Both the position numbers and the translations under genes were made by a program. A DNA stretch of 64,000 bases from Gnetum montanum (lineage: Eukaryota; Streptophyta; Gnetopsida; Gnetales; Gnetaceae), in NCBI GenBank assembly GCA_015680685.1, contig MNCI01029592.1, forward strand, positions 95,630 through 159,629, in the 5' to 3' direction. Below, one piece after another: positions 34,940 through 45,424 of this stretch (its first letter is position 1; each line of letters begins with the position of its first letter). The notes under the pieces were generated by a model, which did no database searches, had not been told where the DNA came from, and saw only the letters and a program-made list of their open reading frames with translations.

Positions 34940-37900
34940 TATTTGAAGTCCATCCTCATCATCATGGAGTTGGTGGATATTCTATGCTACATTGGTCATC
35001 CCAAGACGAATACCCCTCTCCTTGATATGCCTTTTTGGAAGCTATCATTGTGGTTTTTGCCTAGGATAAGGGAATTCCTTGCCTACATTCTATAAAACTA
35101 TAGTGTGATGTTGTGGTCACACTTGTCTATAGATGTGGTTGGGGCTATAGTGGAGACCTTGTTGCCTTGGGAATCTAGCTTGATTATCAAGTTTATCACT
35201 AACAATTCACTTCCTAGGAAATCCAAGGGAACAATAGATGGTATTAGCCCACATTACCTTATGAAGATTTGGATGATATCACAATATAGCTAGTACAATG
35301 CTAAAAATACTCTAATGGTTGTGCATAGGACCCACACATTATTCTAGAACTTGCTTGGCATTGTGTATTATCTACTAGGTTAAGCATAGTTGTTATAGTG
35401 TTTTCATGTTTTTTTTTTGGCTTTACTGGCTAAACTACCTTTCCTAACTTCATTAGCCTTATGAACTTCTTGTAGGTTCAATGTTAATGATCAAGGCTTG
35501 ATCTTTACCAATCAAACCTTGATAGTGGCTTAAACTGCCCTAGATGAATTCACCATGGGCCCTTAAAGTAGAACCATTATGTATCAACAATTAAGAGGGG
35601 ACTTCGATGTCTATGCTACAAGGTTTAACCTTGTATACAAGAAGTGTAAGGATGATGGGCTGATGCACAACTAGTGGGCAGACTTTAATAACTCCATGTA
35701 TTAGACCATTGTAGTTGGGACCTTCACTCAAACCACCTTGAAAACGAAGAAGAAAGGTAAACATGAAGGGTATAGCTTCTAATGTTTTATGGTTATGAAA
35801 AATCTAAGTATTTTATTACTTTGACTAGTTGTTAAACTTGCTTATGTTGTTGCTAAACTTTGATTGTTGCTTTGCAGGACCTTGCACCTCTATTGATGTC
35901 ACCATACCACTTTTAGGGGTGCATCATGAGGATACCATCATTCTGAAGTTTGATGAGGTGATGCCAACATATGAATGGCTGAGAGAACATGCACCTAGGT
36001 ATATTCAAGCAAACATGTAGCATGTAGGTTTACTTGAGGTATTTATGGCACCTATTCCTTCCATCACTACTGCAAAGATGTTGCATGTCATCGACTCCTT
36101 CAATGAAAAGGATGGTCATTTAGTACCATCATCTAGGGTGTGAAGGTTGACATAGATATTGATGAGGGCCTCTTTTGTAACTTATTTAGTGTTTCCAATG
36201 ACGGGGCAAAGGTTCCCACTAGGATAGGGAAGGAATTAGGCCATTGTGAGGAAGTTTTGGAGTGGCTTGATGCCAACATGGGCCACTCTGGAATTTCCAT
36301 GAATGGCTTCATGAACCTTGATACAAAGAAGTCATATCCTTTATTTAGGTCTCATGTATTTCCTAAACTATTATCACAAAAGAAGGTGATTGGCATAGTG
36401 TAGGGGTGGACCTTTAAGAAGGTCTTGATGGATGACACTTGGTTCAACTAGGTAGCTACCTTGGCTATTAGGCTTTAGGAGGAGATCCTTAGACTCTGTG
36501 TAGACACTTCTACAATAATCCACATGCACTTTGCATTTTTTGCAAGTTATTTGAAGAGGCTTTTGGAGTTTCTGGTGGTGTATAAGAATGTATGGTGGAT
36601 TCTCCAAGACCTAAGCCAACTTTCTAAGCCTTGGATAAAGTACATTTATCCAATAGTGTAGGCCTAGAATTCACCAGAGGGGAATTGGTGATACACTATC
36701 CATTATTACTAAGAATCTTAATGTTAGGCAGTGTGAGTCCCCTTACAACATGAATGATGAAGAGCCTCTCACATTTCTAGTGAGCATCCTAGAGGCTAAG
36801 CAACTATGTAGGGAAGTTGAAGGGGTAGCTAGAGAGAAACTCAAGCAGCCTATCATGGAAGCACCATTGGCATCAAAGCAACCTACCCCAAAGAATCTTA
36901 AGTTTAAGCTTAGGCCATCATAGTAGGTAGTCATAGGTATTCTTTATGTAAGTTTGGTTGTTTTATGTTTTAAAATTTATGGCTACTTTGTGATTTCATG
37001 TGTTAACAAGTTTTCTATGTGCTATGGTTGTAGACGAACATCAAGCTATGACAACCCAAGCTACTACAAAGAAAGAACAAAGGAATGTAGAAGAGGCACT
37101 CCTAAAGCAACTTGAGGTTGAAGGGTTTGCTAATGTGGATATAAATGATCTAGACACCTTGTTCAGTGAGGCGGTGCTAGGTACATCCCCCATCATCAGC
37201 CTAAAGGAGGAAGAGGAGGAGGAGCCAAGTACACCCATGCCTTAAGATCTTTGTTATATCCTATTACTTAATTTTGGTTTTCATCCTAACCATTCAATGA
37301 TTATTATTCTTATAGTAATTCCTAAGTCACCAATGCAAGCCCCTATCCCTAAGTTTCATGTGAAACCATTGGTGTAGACCCCAGAAAAGGTGGAGTTCAT
37401 GCATGGGATGGCTAAGAACATCATTTATCAATTGCAATAGGTTACACTCGAGATAGGTAAGGACTTCATTTTATGCACCTTAGTTGTTTGGCTATGTTAT
37501 AGGATATGCCTATGTTATGACTATCTTAGGTTGTACATTATGTTTATGGTTGTATTTCATGCTTATGTAGTGCCTTCTGTGGAGTGGGACCCTAACAGAG
37601 ACATGGAGATTGACTCCTTGCCTAAGCTTCCCTTTGATGTATCTAGTGTACCCTTATAGTTGTGTAAGACTACTACTGATCTAGCAATGTTGTGTGTAAA
37701 AAATTCATGAGAGCTAGAGACGTCCAATGAATCCCTATGGAAGGAAGTTGTGATCTTAAGAGAGAAGACTCAATGGCAAGAGGAAACTATTAGAGATTTC
37801 CAAGACCACAAGGCCTTTGTGGAAGCTCAAGTGGTTAACTCAGGAAAATTATAGACCAAGGAGATTACATGGGCCCACTGCTAGTATGTCATTTAGGACA

Positions 37901-38572
37901 AAGTAGCAATCTTATGGGAGATGGTGAAACAATGTATGAAGATGGATCTCATCTTCTAGAAGGTTGAGGACTAGAAAGATCACTATGCTTGGGTCCTAGA
38001 GTGGGGTAAGAAACAAAAGGCCCACAAGTGACAGTACAAGGTAGATTAATGGGCCTACCTTAAGTGGCTCAAGAAGGAGTGGGTTGAAATATGAAAGAGA
38101 GAGTTGTTTATCTAGGGGATTCAAGTAGAGAGTGTTTATCAGCTTTTTGAGAGTACTCTCATGGTGGATCAATCCCCTACTTAGATTACCACTACTGCGA
38201 GTGAGACCTCTACGTCTACTATGGCTAGAGAGCCACCTACTTGGACTACGGTAGATAGGATCAACATCCTTTCTGGTGTTGATCTTGGAGATTTTGATTG
38301 GGTCAACATGATAGAGGACTAGATCCTCCATCATTTGAAGGAAGGCTTTCCACATCTACCCCTAGAAGTTATGGATCCAAAATCCTCATAGGTTTGATAT
38401 ATTTTATGTTTTCTATTTTTAGTTTTTGTTTATGGTTTTGGCTTTGGTTGCTAACTAGCTATGTGTTGTTGTATTTTAGGCATTAAAAGACATTAGTAGC
38501 CCCAGTGGTGAGGGTGGGAATGACCCACCACTTCCTTCTCTAGGCATGCCTTAGCAACCTCCATCAGCTTAG
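34940..38572 (+). pseudogene. Opposite-strand multi-exon coding region inside element D, unrecognised
   Basis: Runs against element D. Likely exons on the + strand: about 34967-35290 (from an ATG at 34967; LVDILCYIGHPKTNTPLL), 35476-35758 (donor AAAG|GTAAAC), 35878-36920 (acceptor TTGCAG; LGVHHEDTIILKFDEVMPTY and GKELGHCEEVLEWLDANMGH), 37035-37245 (Glu-rich end EEEEEEPSTPMP), 37320-37455 (donor GATAG|GTAAGG), 37571-38390 (coiled-coil-like EVVILREKTQWQEETIRDFQ) and 38480-38572, ending PPLPSLGMP and a stop. Introns are about 100-190 bp and AT-rich. About 20 stops, mainly TAG. Architecture: globular N-part, acidic linker, coiled coil, Pro-rich tail. I do not recognise it; antisense ORFs known from other Tat elements (Grande, RIRE2) are a possible parallel. 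Confidence 0.5.
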
Positions 38573-38639
38573 TTTGTTGGCTATTATTAGCCAAGACTAT
38601 GTTGTAGATGGTTATTGTTATTTTTTGATATTTGTGCCA

Positions 38640-39260
38640 CATAGTGTGGCCATGGCCATGTATCCTATGGAAATTTTAAATTTAAATTTAAATTTTTGGT
38701 TTTATTTTTAGCTATATATATTGTTGTAATAAACATTGTAAATGTTGTGAATGGCTAGGTTGATGTTTTGGTTATAACATTAAATGGCTAATAAATGTGA
38801 TAATAGGCTAAGCAAAAATAAGTATAATAATAATAATAATAATAATAAAGATGTTTGCTAGTTTTAGGCCATTTTGGGCATAGCTTATATTGTGTTGCTA
38901 GTTTAAGGCCATAATGGGACATATTTTCAATTTAAAGTCTTAGCGAACTATGATGTCAGTTTAGAATCTTAGCTAACTATAATTTTTCCAGTTTAAGGGT
39001 ATGGAGGGCTATTTTGTATGATTATATTTTTTATTTTAAGGCCATGGAAGGCCATATTGCCAGTTTAAGGCCATAGCAGGCCCTTGTCAAAGAGCAACCT
39101 ATATTTTTAGGCAATTTTATGTTTCAAGGCCTCTTTGATTTTTATAACATGAGTAAAAGTAAAGAAAAAGAAAGAGTGTAATAAGTAAAAATGAAAATGA
39201 AATTAGAAACTTAGGCTACATGCATAAAGAGTAAAATAAAGTATATAAAAAGGTATAGTG
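38640..39260. repeat. AAGGCC-rich edge sequence with TAA microsatellite
   Basis: The phrases CCAGTTTAAGGCCATAGCAG and GCTAGTTTTAGGCCATTTTG (38860-39090) echo 29190-29600. An (ATA)n microsatellite of about 26 bp lies at 38823-38848, and an AAATTTAAATTTAAATTT run at about 38676-38695. Confidence 0.65.
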
Positions 39261-39399
39261 AATTAGGCTACATGGCTATCAGTGCGTCTGGTTATAAGGG
39301 CATGGGATGCTTAATGTTGAGGTGAACTTCACTTGTGCAAATTCTTTCTAATCTTTGCAAGATTAGGGAATGAGTAAGGTCTACTTTACATAAGCGTAT

Positions 39400-40170
39400 A
39401 TTCACGATCCCCTTCATTGATAATGTTAAAAGGAGTTCATCCCATAATGTGTCTCATTACTTATTACTATCATCATTGGCTTTCTTGGGTTGTTGAATTT
39501 CATGGCTAATAGCTTCTTCTTGAAGCTCCACTTTAGAACCCTAATCTATGTTCAAATTGTTGATAGTAAGAGAAACCACATTACCACCATGAATGATGAT
39601 TTCATGTCCCTTGTAAGGAAGGTGAATTTCTTGATGGATGGGTGAGGACATGGCCCATAATTAAGCTAACCATGGTCTCCCTAGGATAAGGTTGAACATT
39701 GGTGTCTCCTCCACCACCAGGAAATTGGTAGTTATGGGGAATTATTCCCCTACAACAAAGTTTATGGATATGGATCCCTTGATAGCAACCCTCAATCCAT
39801 TAAAATACTTGAGGACAATTGTTAATGTAGGTTGCATTTTCTCAATTAGGTCCAAGCATTCAACAATGGTGCATGGGATGACATTGGTTATGGCTTCATC
39901 ATCAACATGCACCTGATGCACTTTAAACTACCCTACATGTATGTTTATGAATAGAGAAGCCCTAGTTACTTCACCATTCTGGGGATTAACCTTGATTTTG
40001 CTATTGCAAAATATTGGGGGTGTTGACTTCTTCTCCCTTGATGATGTAGGGACCATCACTACATGGATGGATTCCTCATTAGCAGGGATGTCCTCACTAA
40101 TGGGGATGGAAGTCAACATTTTGATTAACACCTTAAAATATGTGGCAGAAGTCATGATCAGGTCATAAAA
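39400..40170 (-). pseudogene. Aspartic protease of element D
   Basis: On the - strand, VHVDDEAITNVIP (about 39915) occupies the place of the catalytic D(S/T)G loop but reads DDE, so it is altered. MFNLILGRPWLA (about 39700-39665) is the strongly conserved ILGRPW motif near the C-terminal end of Tat/Ogre proteases, followed by the SSPIHQEI-type block. Upstream (40155-39930) the frame is Lys/Pro-rich, as at the gag-protease junction. Coding similarity fades by 39300, where the long spacer starts. Confidence 0.7.
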
Positions 40171-40199
40171 GCTTAGAGATCTATTCTTCTACTTGAGGG

Positions 40200-42100
40200 A
40201 TTTCTTGACTTGGTCTATTACACTAAGGATGTTTTTATCGTTAGCCATGGGCTTATCACCTTGATTGTGCTTTACGTCCTCCATCTACCCTAAAATGTGA
40301 ACTCTGGCTTTAGGTTGTGGTTGTTGTTGGGGATTTTCTTGATTTTTCTATTTGTGGGCTTTGGTGTCCTCCTATGGCTTGTTGGTTGAAATGGATTAAG
40401 CATAGGAGATCATGGGTATAGTCAAAAGGGGATTGAGCTTTGGTGAATCCACTTCCTTTTGTGCCTATGTCTACTTGTTACCCTTACTACTAAGCTTTTG
40501 CTTATGCTTTTTCCTTTCCTTGGTTAAGCTTTTCTAGTTGTTAGTTGTTGGTTGTGAGGAAGAGATAGTAGAATTAGCCATCATAGGAGGTCATTGTGTA
40601 GTTTTTTGGGCTAAAACTATTTGGGTTGTATTAGGCTAAGGCACCTTGATGAAAAAGGATTCCTTAGAGGCATTTGTGATGGTACTCTTATGACAAAGGG
40701 GGATCTTGAGTTGGTGGAAGTTGAAGAAGTGCGTTCATCATAAGGGGGTACTTGGATCATGAATGGTTCTTGTAGGGATTTTCAATTGTCATCAATGTTG
40801 AATGTTGAAATAATGTAAGGACTATTGTTAGCATTCAATGGGTCCTTATAGACTTGCATTGAATGGTTTTGTGACCAGGCTAGGTTGGAAGCATTCAAAT
40901 CTAGCTTCCCTCTACATATCATCCTCTGCAGGTCATCCCTCAATGCAAGGTAGAAGTCTATGTCATGACTAGGAAATTAATGATAGTGGAAGAAGTAATC
41001 TAACTTCAAGTACTTAGGAAGTTGAGGGTCTTCTTTCATTACTCTAGTGAGATCTTTGGCTATTTCATAGAGCCTATCATGCTTCTTTTGGGAAGATTTA
41101 GACATTTGTTTGTATTTAATACATCCTCTTTTCAAAAGTTGTTCTAAAAACATTGATGGTTTTAATGGCAATGTAGTGTATTTGGACTTGTTCATTCTTT
41201 CAAAATTAGGTCTAGTTGTCATTAATGTAGTAGCCCTAGAGATTAATGGTTGGTTACTATGGTCAGTAGTGAGGGACTTGGGTGGGTTGGCCCTTGGCCT
41301 CTGGTTTGTGATATTTGTTTCTTTGGTCACAGTTGCTATAGTTGTATTGTTTTATTTATTTTTCTCTTTGTCTCTCCATGCATGTTGATTTTTATATGCT
41401 ACATAGGCTAGATCATGATTGACCTTAGTAGCATCCTCTATATTCTTGGTTCAGGAAAATGCTTGGTTGAGGGATCGTGGGTTAAGGTAATAGAGCTTGA
41501 ACTTGATAAAGTCATTCATCACTCTGTTAAATGTGGCCAACAAGTGGGCTTCAGCTATAGGCTTTGGTATTTCATTTACTAGTCCATTCCACCACTAGAT
41601 GAACTTCTACATGGGTTCTAGGGGCCCTTGCTTGACCTTCATGAGTTGGTCAAGCATTGTGTTAGGCTTCAAGTTATACTAGAAGTGGTTGAAAAACTTG
41701 GCAATCAAGTCCTCCAGAGAGGATATGGATCCCCTAGGTGATGCACAATACCAATCAAGTGCTTTCCTAGTCAAGAACATAGGGAAAATCCTCATGATGG
41801 TATGAAGCTATGGCTATAAGAGTAAGCATTCAAATTGAAAGGTAATAAGGTGACCATTGGAATTACTTCTTTATTACACTTGCTAAATTGGGGAATAGGG
41901 ATACTAGGAGGAATTTTTAAGGGTGGGACTATAGGATTGATGGGGTCATCATGATAGAAATTCATAATCTTGACAGTTTGTGAAGTAGAGGCTTTAAGCC
42001 TCTTGAAATTCTCTATTTGGTCTTGGATTATCTGGAAGGCTTGATCCAAGTCGTATGGTGGCCCTATTGGCTATGGGATTTGCACAAGGATTGTGACATT
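40200..42100 (-). pseudogene. gag: gag of element D
   Basis: On the - strand: N-terminal part 42049-41792 (MDQAFQIIQDQIENFKRL, FYHDDPINPIV), then after a frameshift the capsid core with FLTRKALDWYCASPRGSIS, SLEDLIAKFFNHF and KVKQGPLEPM (about 41770-41600). A Pro/Asn-rich linker (41330-41200) and a C-terminal block (YTTLPLKPSMFLEQLLKRG, then LPKYLKLDYFFHYH and an LRDDLQRMICRGKL block, about 41180-40910) follow, as in Tat gag proteins. The CCHC-like cysteines expected in that block are not intact. Stops and shifts throughout. Confidence 0.78.
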
Positions 42101-42375
42101 TGTTATGAGGCTTATGGCCTTGCTATGGGTTGCAAGACAGAAGGAAGTGGTTGCATTATGGTCATAGCTTGTGGGATAAACAAGGAAAAGGATGTTTGTG
42201 CCAGTACCTAAGGTGAAAATGGGATAAAGTGGGTGTATGATCCTTGAGTTTCTTGGGGTTCCATGGTGGACCCCACATGTATAGTTAATGGATTTATGGT
42301 GGTAAAAACCACCATTGACAGTTGTACAAATCAAGGCTATGCAGTGAATGACATAAATGTGTTATAGGTTTTTGG

Positions 42376-42765
42376 CTATGGTGTTGATTGAGTTTGATGT
42401 GTGGCTATGCCTATTTTAGGACTAGCTATGATAGGGCAAGAGGGAGTGGAAGATGGTAGCACCATGACCATGGAGAAAACAAAAGTGTTAGAGGAAGGAA
42501 TTGTGACCTTGGGGGACATTTGTTGGAACAATTCTCCTAGGATGTTTTTAGGCTTAGATTCTGCCCTAAATTCATCTTCCTCCTCTTGTTGTTCTTCTAA
42601 GCTATGCGTATCATCTTCTTCTTCCATTGTAATCAATTGACCTAGGATGTTGGCATAGATATTGGTTAGAGGTATTTGGTCATACAAGGAAGGGACATAC
42701 TCTTTCCCATCCCAATGTATGAACTCTAACTCCCTCTTTACCTCTACTTGCACACGTGGAATCAT
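42376..42765 (-). pseudogene. Leader or N-terminal gag ORF of element D
   Basis: A clean 129-codon - strand frame (MIPRVQVEVKRELEFIHW...) with an acidic stretch (EEEDDTHSLEEQQEEEDEF). It lies between the 5' LTR leader and gag. Ogre elements carry an ORF of unknown role upstream of gag; this may be its remnant or simply the gag N-terminus. I do not recognise it further. Confidence 0.45.
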
Positions 42766-42826
42766 GAGGCTAGCCTACATCTTGGTGCAAATGTAGTAAT
42801 AATGGCCTTCATTTATGGATGTAAAT

Positions 42827-42894
42827 GAGGGTGAAGGGCAATTTGGTGGACTAGGACCTTCACTAGTGAGGGTGAAGGGCAATTTGGTGGACTA
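42827..42894. repeat. 27-bp perfect direct repeat, offset 41 bp
   Basis: GAGGGTGAAGGGCAATTTGG plus GGACTA-type continuation occurs at 42827-42853 and 42868-42894 without mismatch. Being identical in a degenerate region, it is probably a recent slippage duplication. Confidence 0.85.
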
Positions 42895-43079
42895 TTGGAA
42901 AAACATGTCTACTTTGTCAAAAATGGCTTGAAATAGGCTATAAAAGGAAAAAATAGAAGTAACTCCTAATAAGTGAAATTTAAAAATGATCAAAGGATAT
43001 GAAAATGGCTGAAAATGGAGCACTTTCTATAATTAGTAAGTGGGGGAGTGGGGTTAGGTGGATTTACCTCTTTACCAGA

Positions 43080-43910
43080 AATAGAAAGTTGTAAAGTTGG
43101 TGTTAAGCCTCATCTATGCTAGCATCTCAACTGCCTCTACGCTGGGTATGGAAAGGCGGAAAGAAGGGGGGGGGGGGGGGGGGGGGGGGGGGGGAACCTA
43201 AGGTAGTACATTCCCTGGNAGGCCTAAAATCAAAATAGAAAGTTGGTAACAAGCTTCACCAACACTAGCCCACTAATTGCCTCTACACTGGGTATGATAG
43301 GAGGGGAAAGAAGGGGGTGAGATGATGGGAATCTCACACCTTCTAATCCAATGTTGATGGGGAGAAAGGTTAAAAACTAAAGTGGAAAGTTAGTGTTTTT
43401 CCACTAAAATTTGTTTTAGTAGTCTGCCAATTTTCTCAACTTGGAAAGATGGGGAAAGTTAACTTCTAGAAGTTTGATGGTTTTTGGAAGGGTTGCACCA
43501 TCCACTTTGGAATCTAAAAACTATTGGTAGCAAAAAGTAGAAAAGGGGGAAAGATATCAATGCTAATTTTTGGTCTAAAAAACTTATAGCAACTACTATG
43601 AAAATTTACCACCCACCCACCTACACTTCCATGCTGTAGTTTTGGTCATAGGGGAGGAATGGGCAGCATTGATTTTTTGAAGGCTTTGATGGGATGTCAA
43701 TGTTGGCTTTGAAATTCACAACAACTATTGTTAAAATCTTGAAAACCCAAACACTTACAACTTCCATGCTAGACTTCAATTGCAAGGGGATGGTTACAAT
43801 GTTATTTGATGCAAAAAAATCAAAGGTTTTGAAGCAACAAGTTACAAATTCTAGGATGAGAGGTAACATTGGCAATGATGGTCACAATATTGGGTGGAGG
43901 CCCTCCTTCT
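43080..43910. repeat. Degenerate repeats in the leader of element D, with poly-G and single N
   Basis: GCCTCTACGCTGGGTATGG (43132) and GCCTCTACACTGGGTATG (43279) mark two units, with looser relatives near 43427, 43614 and 43749. The C-run/G-run and CTTCCATGCT vocabulary resembles the 188-bp array. A 29-base G run (43166-43194) and one N (43219) lie inside the first unit and make the exact sequence there doubtful. Confidence 0.6.
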
Positions 43911-43927
43911 AGCACTAAGAAAATATT

Positions 43928-45419
43928 TGCGATAGGAAAAATTGATCGCTAGAAAGACCAATAGATCTAGTGTAATAGTCCTCAAGCCTGAATCCCTAGG
44001 GCCTCTGGGAAAAATGATTCTGGTGTCCTTGGCTAGTTTGGTAGATAAACCAAGGACTTACAAAATGCAAAATGAGGTAGTAGAAATAGAATGCGAAAAT
44101 GGATAACAAATCTGAATATATTTTGCACACAAAACCTAGAACTTAAAACTTTATTAAGAAAGAATAAAGAAGAAGTTAGAGAAATGTGTACAAATGGTGC
44201 CTGAGTGGGCAACAGGGGGTTTCACTTGGATGGGGGTTCAGGATCCATTGAAGTATATGCAATCAACTTCACGAATTGGATGTCCTACGACTTTTGATGA
44301 TATCAAACCTCATGTGCCACTACTCTAGATCTACAATGTTGGAGATGGTTGGGGTTAAGAAGTGTGAAGAATCCAAGCTATCCAAGTATTCTATGCTAGG
44401 AGTTGGAAATCCTAGGAGTGCATCGTGGAGATTGAAAATTTACAAATGCTAAAGGGGATTATAAAGTCACAAGGTCACAGGGTTTCTACATTGGGTTTAA
44501 GAGGATACAAGTGCGGAAAATTGTAAGAACTCTTGAGTGCTTGAGAATGCCCAAGTGTAGAAGTATGAACAAATTATAAAAATTGTGTACCCAATGCTAA
44601 TTGTTTGGGTTTGCAAAAGTGTGAAACCTTGAGAGAAATTGTTGAACTATATCAAAAAACTATTGAACCCCTAAATGGTGTTTAAGGCTGGTTTTTATAG
44701 GTTTTAGGCCATGAATTGTATTGCAAATATGGTTTTAATTTGGGTACAAATTGGTTGCCAAACTATTACAATTTTGTTTCTGATATAGATGAAATGGGTG
44801 CCCAAATTTGAGGGGTTACTATATATGGTAAGTGCTTTCCCCCCATGGCTATTTTGTTTACTATAAATAGTAATGGGGACACACCTTTGACATTGAAGAT
44901 AAATTTTTCATGTTGAGCCTTTTGCCATTCTTGCTAGAGTAGTTGGTCAAAATTGGAGTGCATGGAGCATTGAAATCTAGCTTTTGTGGCTTCTACATTG
45001 GGGGCATGAGATTGCACGTTGTGAAGGGTGGGGGGGCGGGTTGTGTGGGATAGAGTTTCCAAGCTGAGGGAAAATCGCCCACTCCTCCACATTGAGGGTA
45101 GATGAGATTTATCCCTTGTAAGTGTTTCTAGTGTAGAAAAATGTATACCCCCATTAAACCCATCAAATGTCCATTTTTGGCATTCCAAAAGGTAATTTTG
45201 ACATTCCCAAGCCCAAATATAGATACTAGGTGACTTTTTGCACTTGGGGAATGAGGCGTTGAACACTTATGATACATTTTTCAGCTTCAAAAGTATGGGA
45301 TGTGTGAGTTGCCCCTCATGTATTAAAATCTTCACATTTACAATGAAGTTTTACCTCAGGTTTCATGGGGTGAAAGTTACATGAAGAAAATTATCTCTAT
45401 AATTTTTTGTGGTGTTTCA
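43928..45419 (-). repeat. 5' LTR of element D
   Basis: 1,492 bp; - strand start TGAAACACC (complement ending at 45419). The other edge lies near TTTGCGATAGG (43924-43934). It aligns with 23839-25263. Landmarks: CTTGGCTAGTTTGGTAGAT (about 44030), CTATAAATAGTAATGGGG (44862), GTTTCATGGGGTGAAAGTTA (45360). No primer site could be assigned beyond its inner edge. Confidence 0.87.
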
Positions 45420-45424
45420 ATCTC
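45420..45424. repeat. Putative target site duplication of element D, right copy
   Basis: ATCTC directly follows the LTR of D and equals 23834-23838. On the - strand it is GAGAT, inside an AGA GAT codon pair of the interrupted accessory ORF on both sides. Confidence 0.75.

Larger units (their letters stand above)
28957..39260 (-). other. 10.3-kb spacer between protease and RT of element D
   Basis: On the - strand protease coding ends by about 39400-39300 and RT coding resumes at 28956, directly after an acceptor-like AG with a pyrimidine-rich lead. Ogre elements have an intron at this place, usually a few hundred bases long (from memory). Here the gap is over 10 kb and contains a tandem array (29640-34650) and an opposite-strand multi-exon coding region (34940-38572). 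Similar AAGGCC-rich sequence sits at both edges (29190-29600 and 38860-39090). I saw no TIR or LTR pair bounding it, so an inserted element cannot be shown. The donor site was not identified. Confidence 0.6.
23839..45419 (-). mobile_element. Element D: 21.6-kb Tat/Ogre-type LTR retrotransposon
   Basis: On the - strand: 5' LTR (45419-43928), leader with repeats, gag, protease (about 40170-39400), a 10.3-kb spacer, RT with YIDD, RNase H, a second RNase H, integrase, short 3' untranslated part, polypurine tract and 3' LTR (25263-23839). Two RNase H domains in this order mark the Tat clade; great length and an interruption between protease and RT recall Ogre. It is inserted in the accessory ORF of element C with an ATCTC duplication. 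All frames are broken and the integrase has lost its second Asp. A related LTR (F) lies at 61927-63659. Confidence 0.88.

Noticed and set aside
38823-38848. TAA microsatellite as an element boundary or poly-A tail
   Set aside because: It lies in the middle of a longer AT-rich stretch with no target duplication or LINE-like coding sequence beside it.
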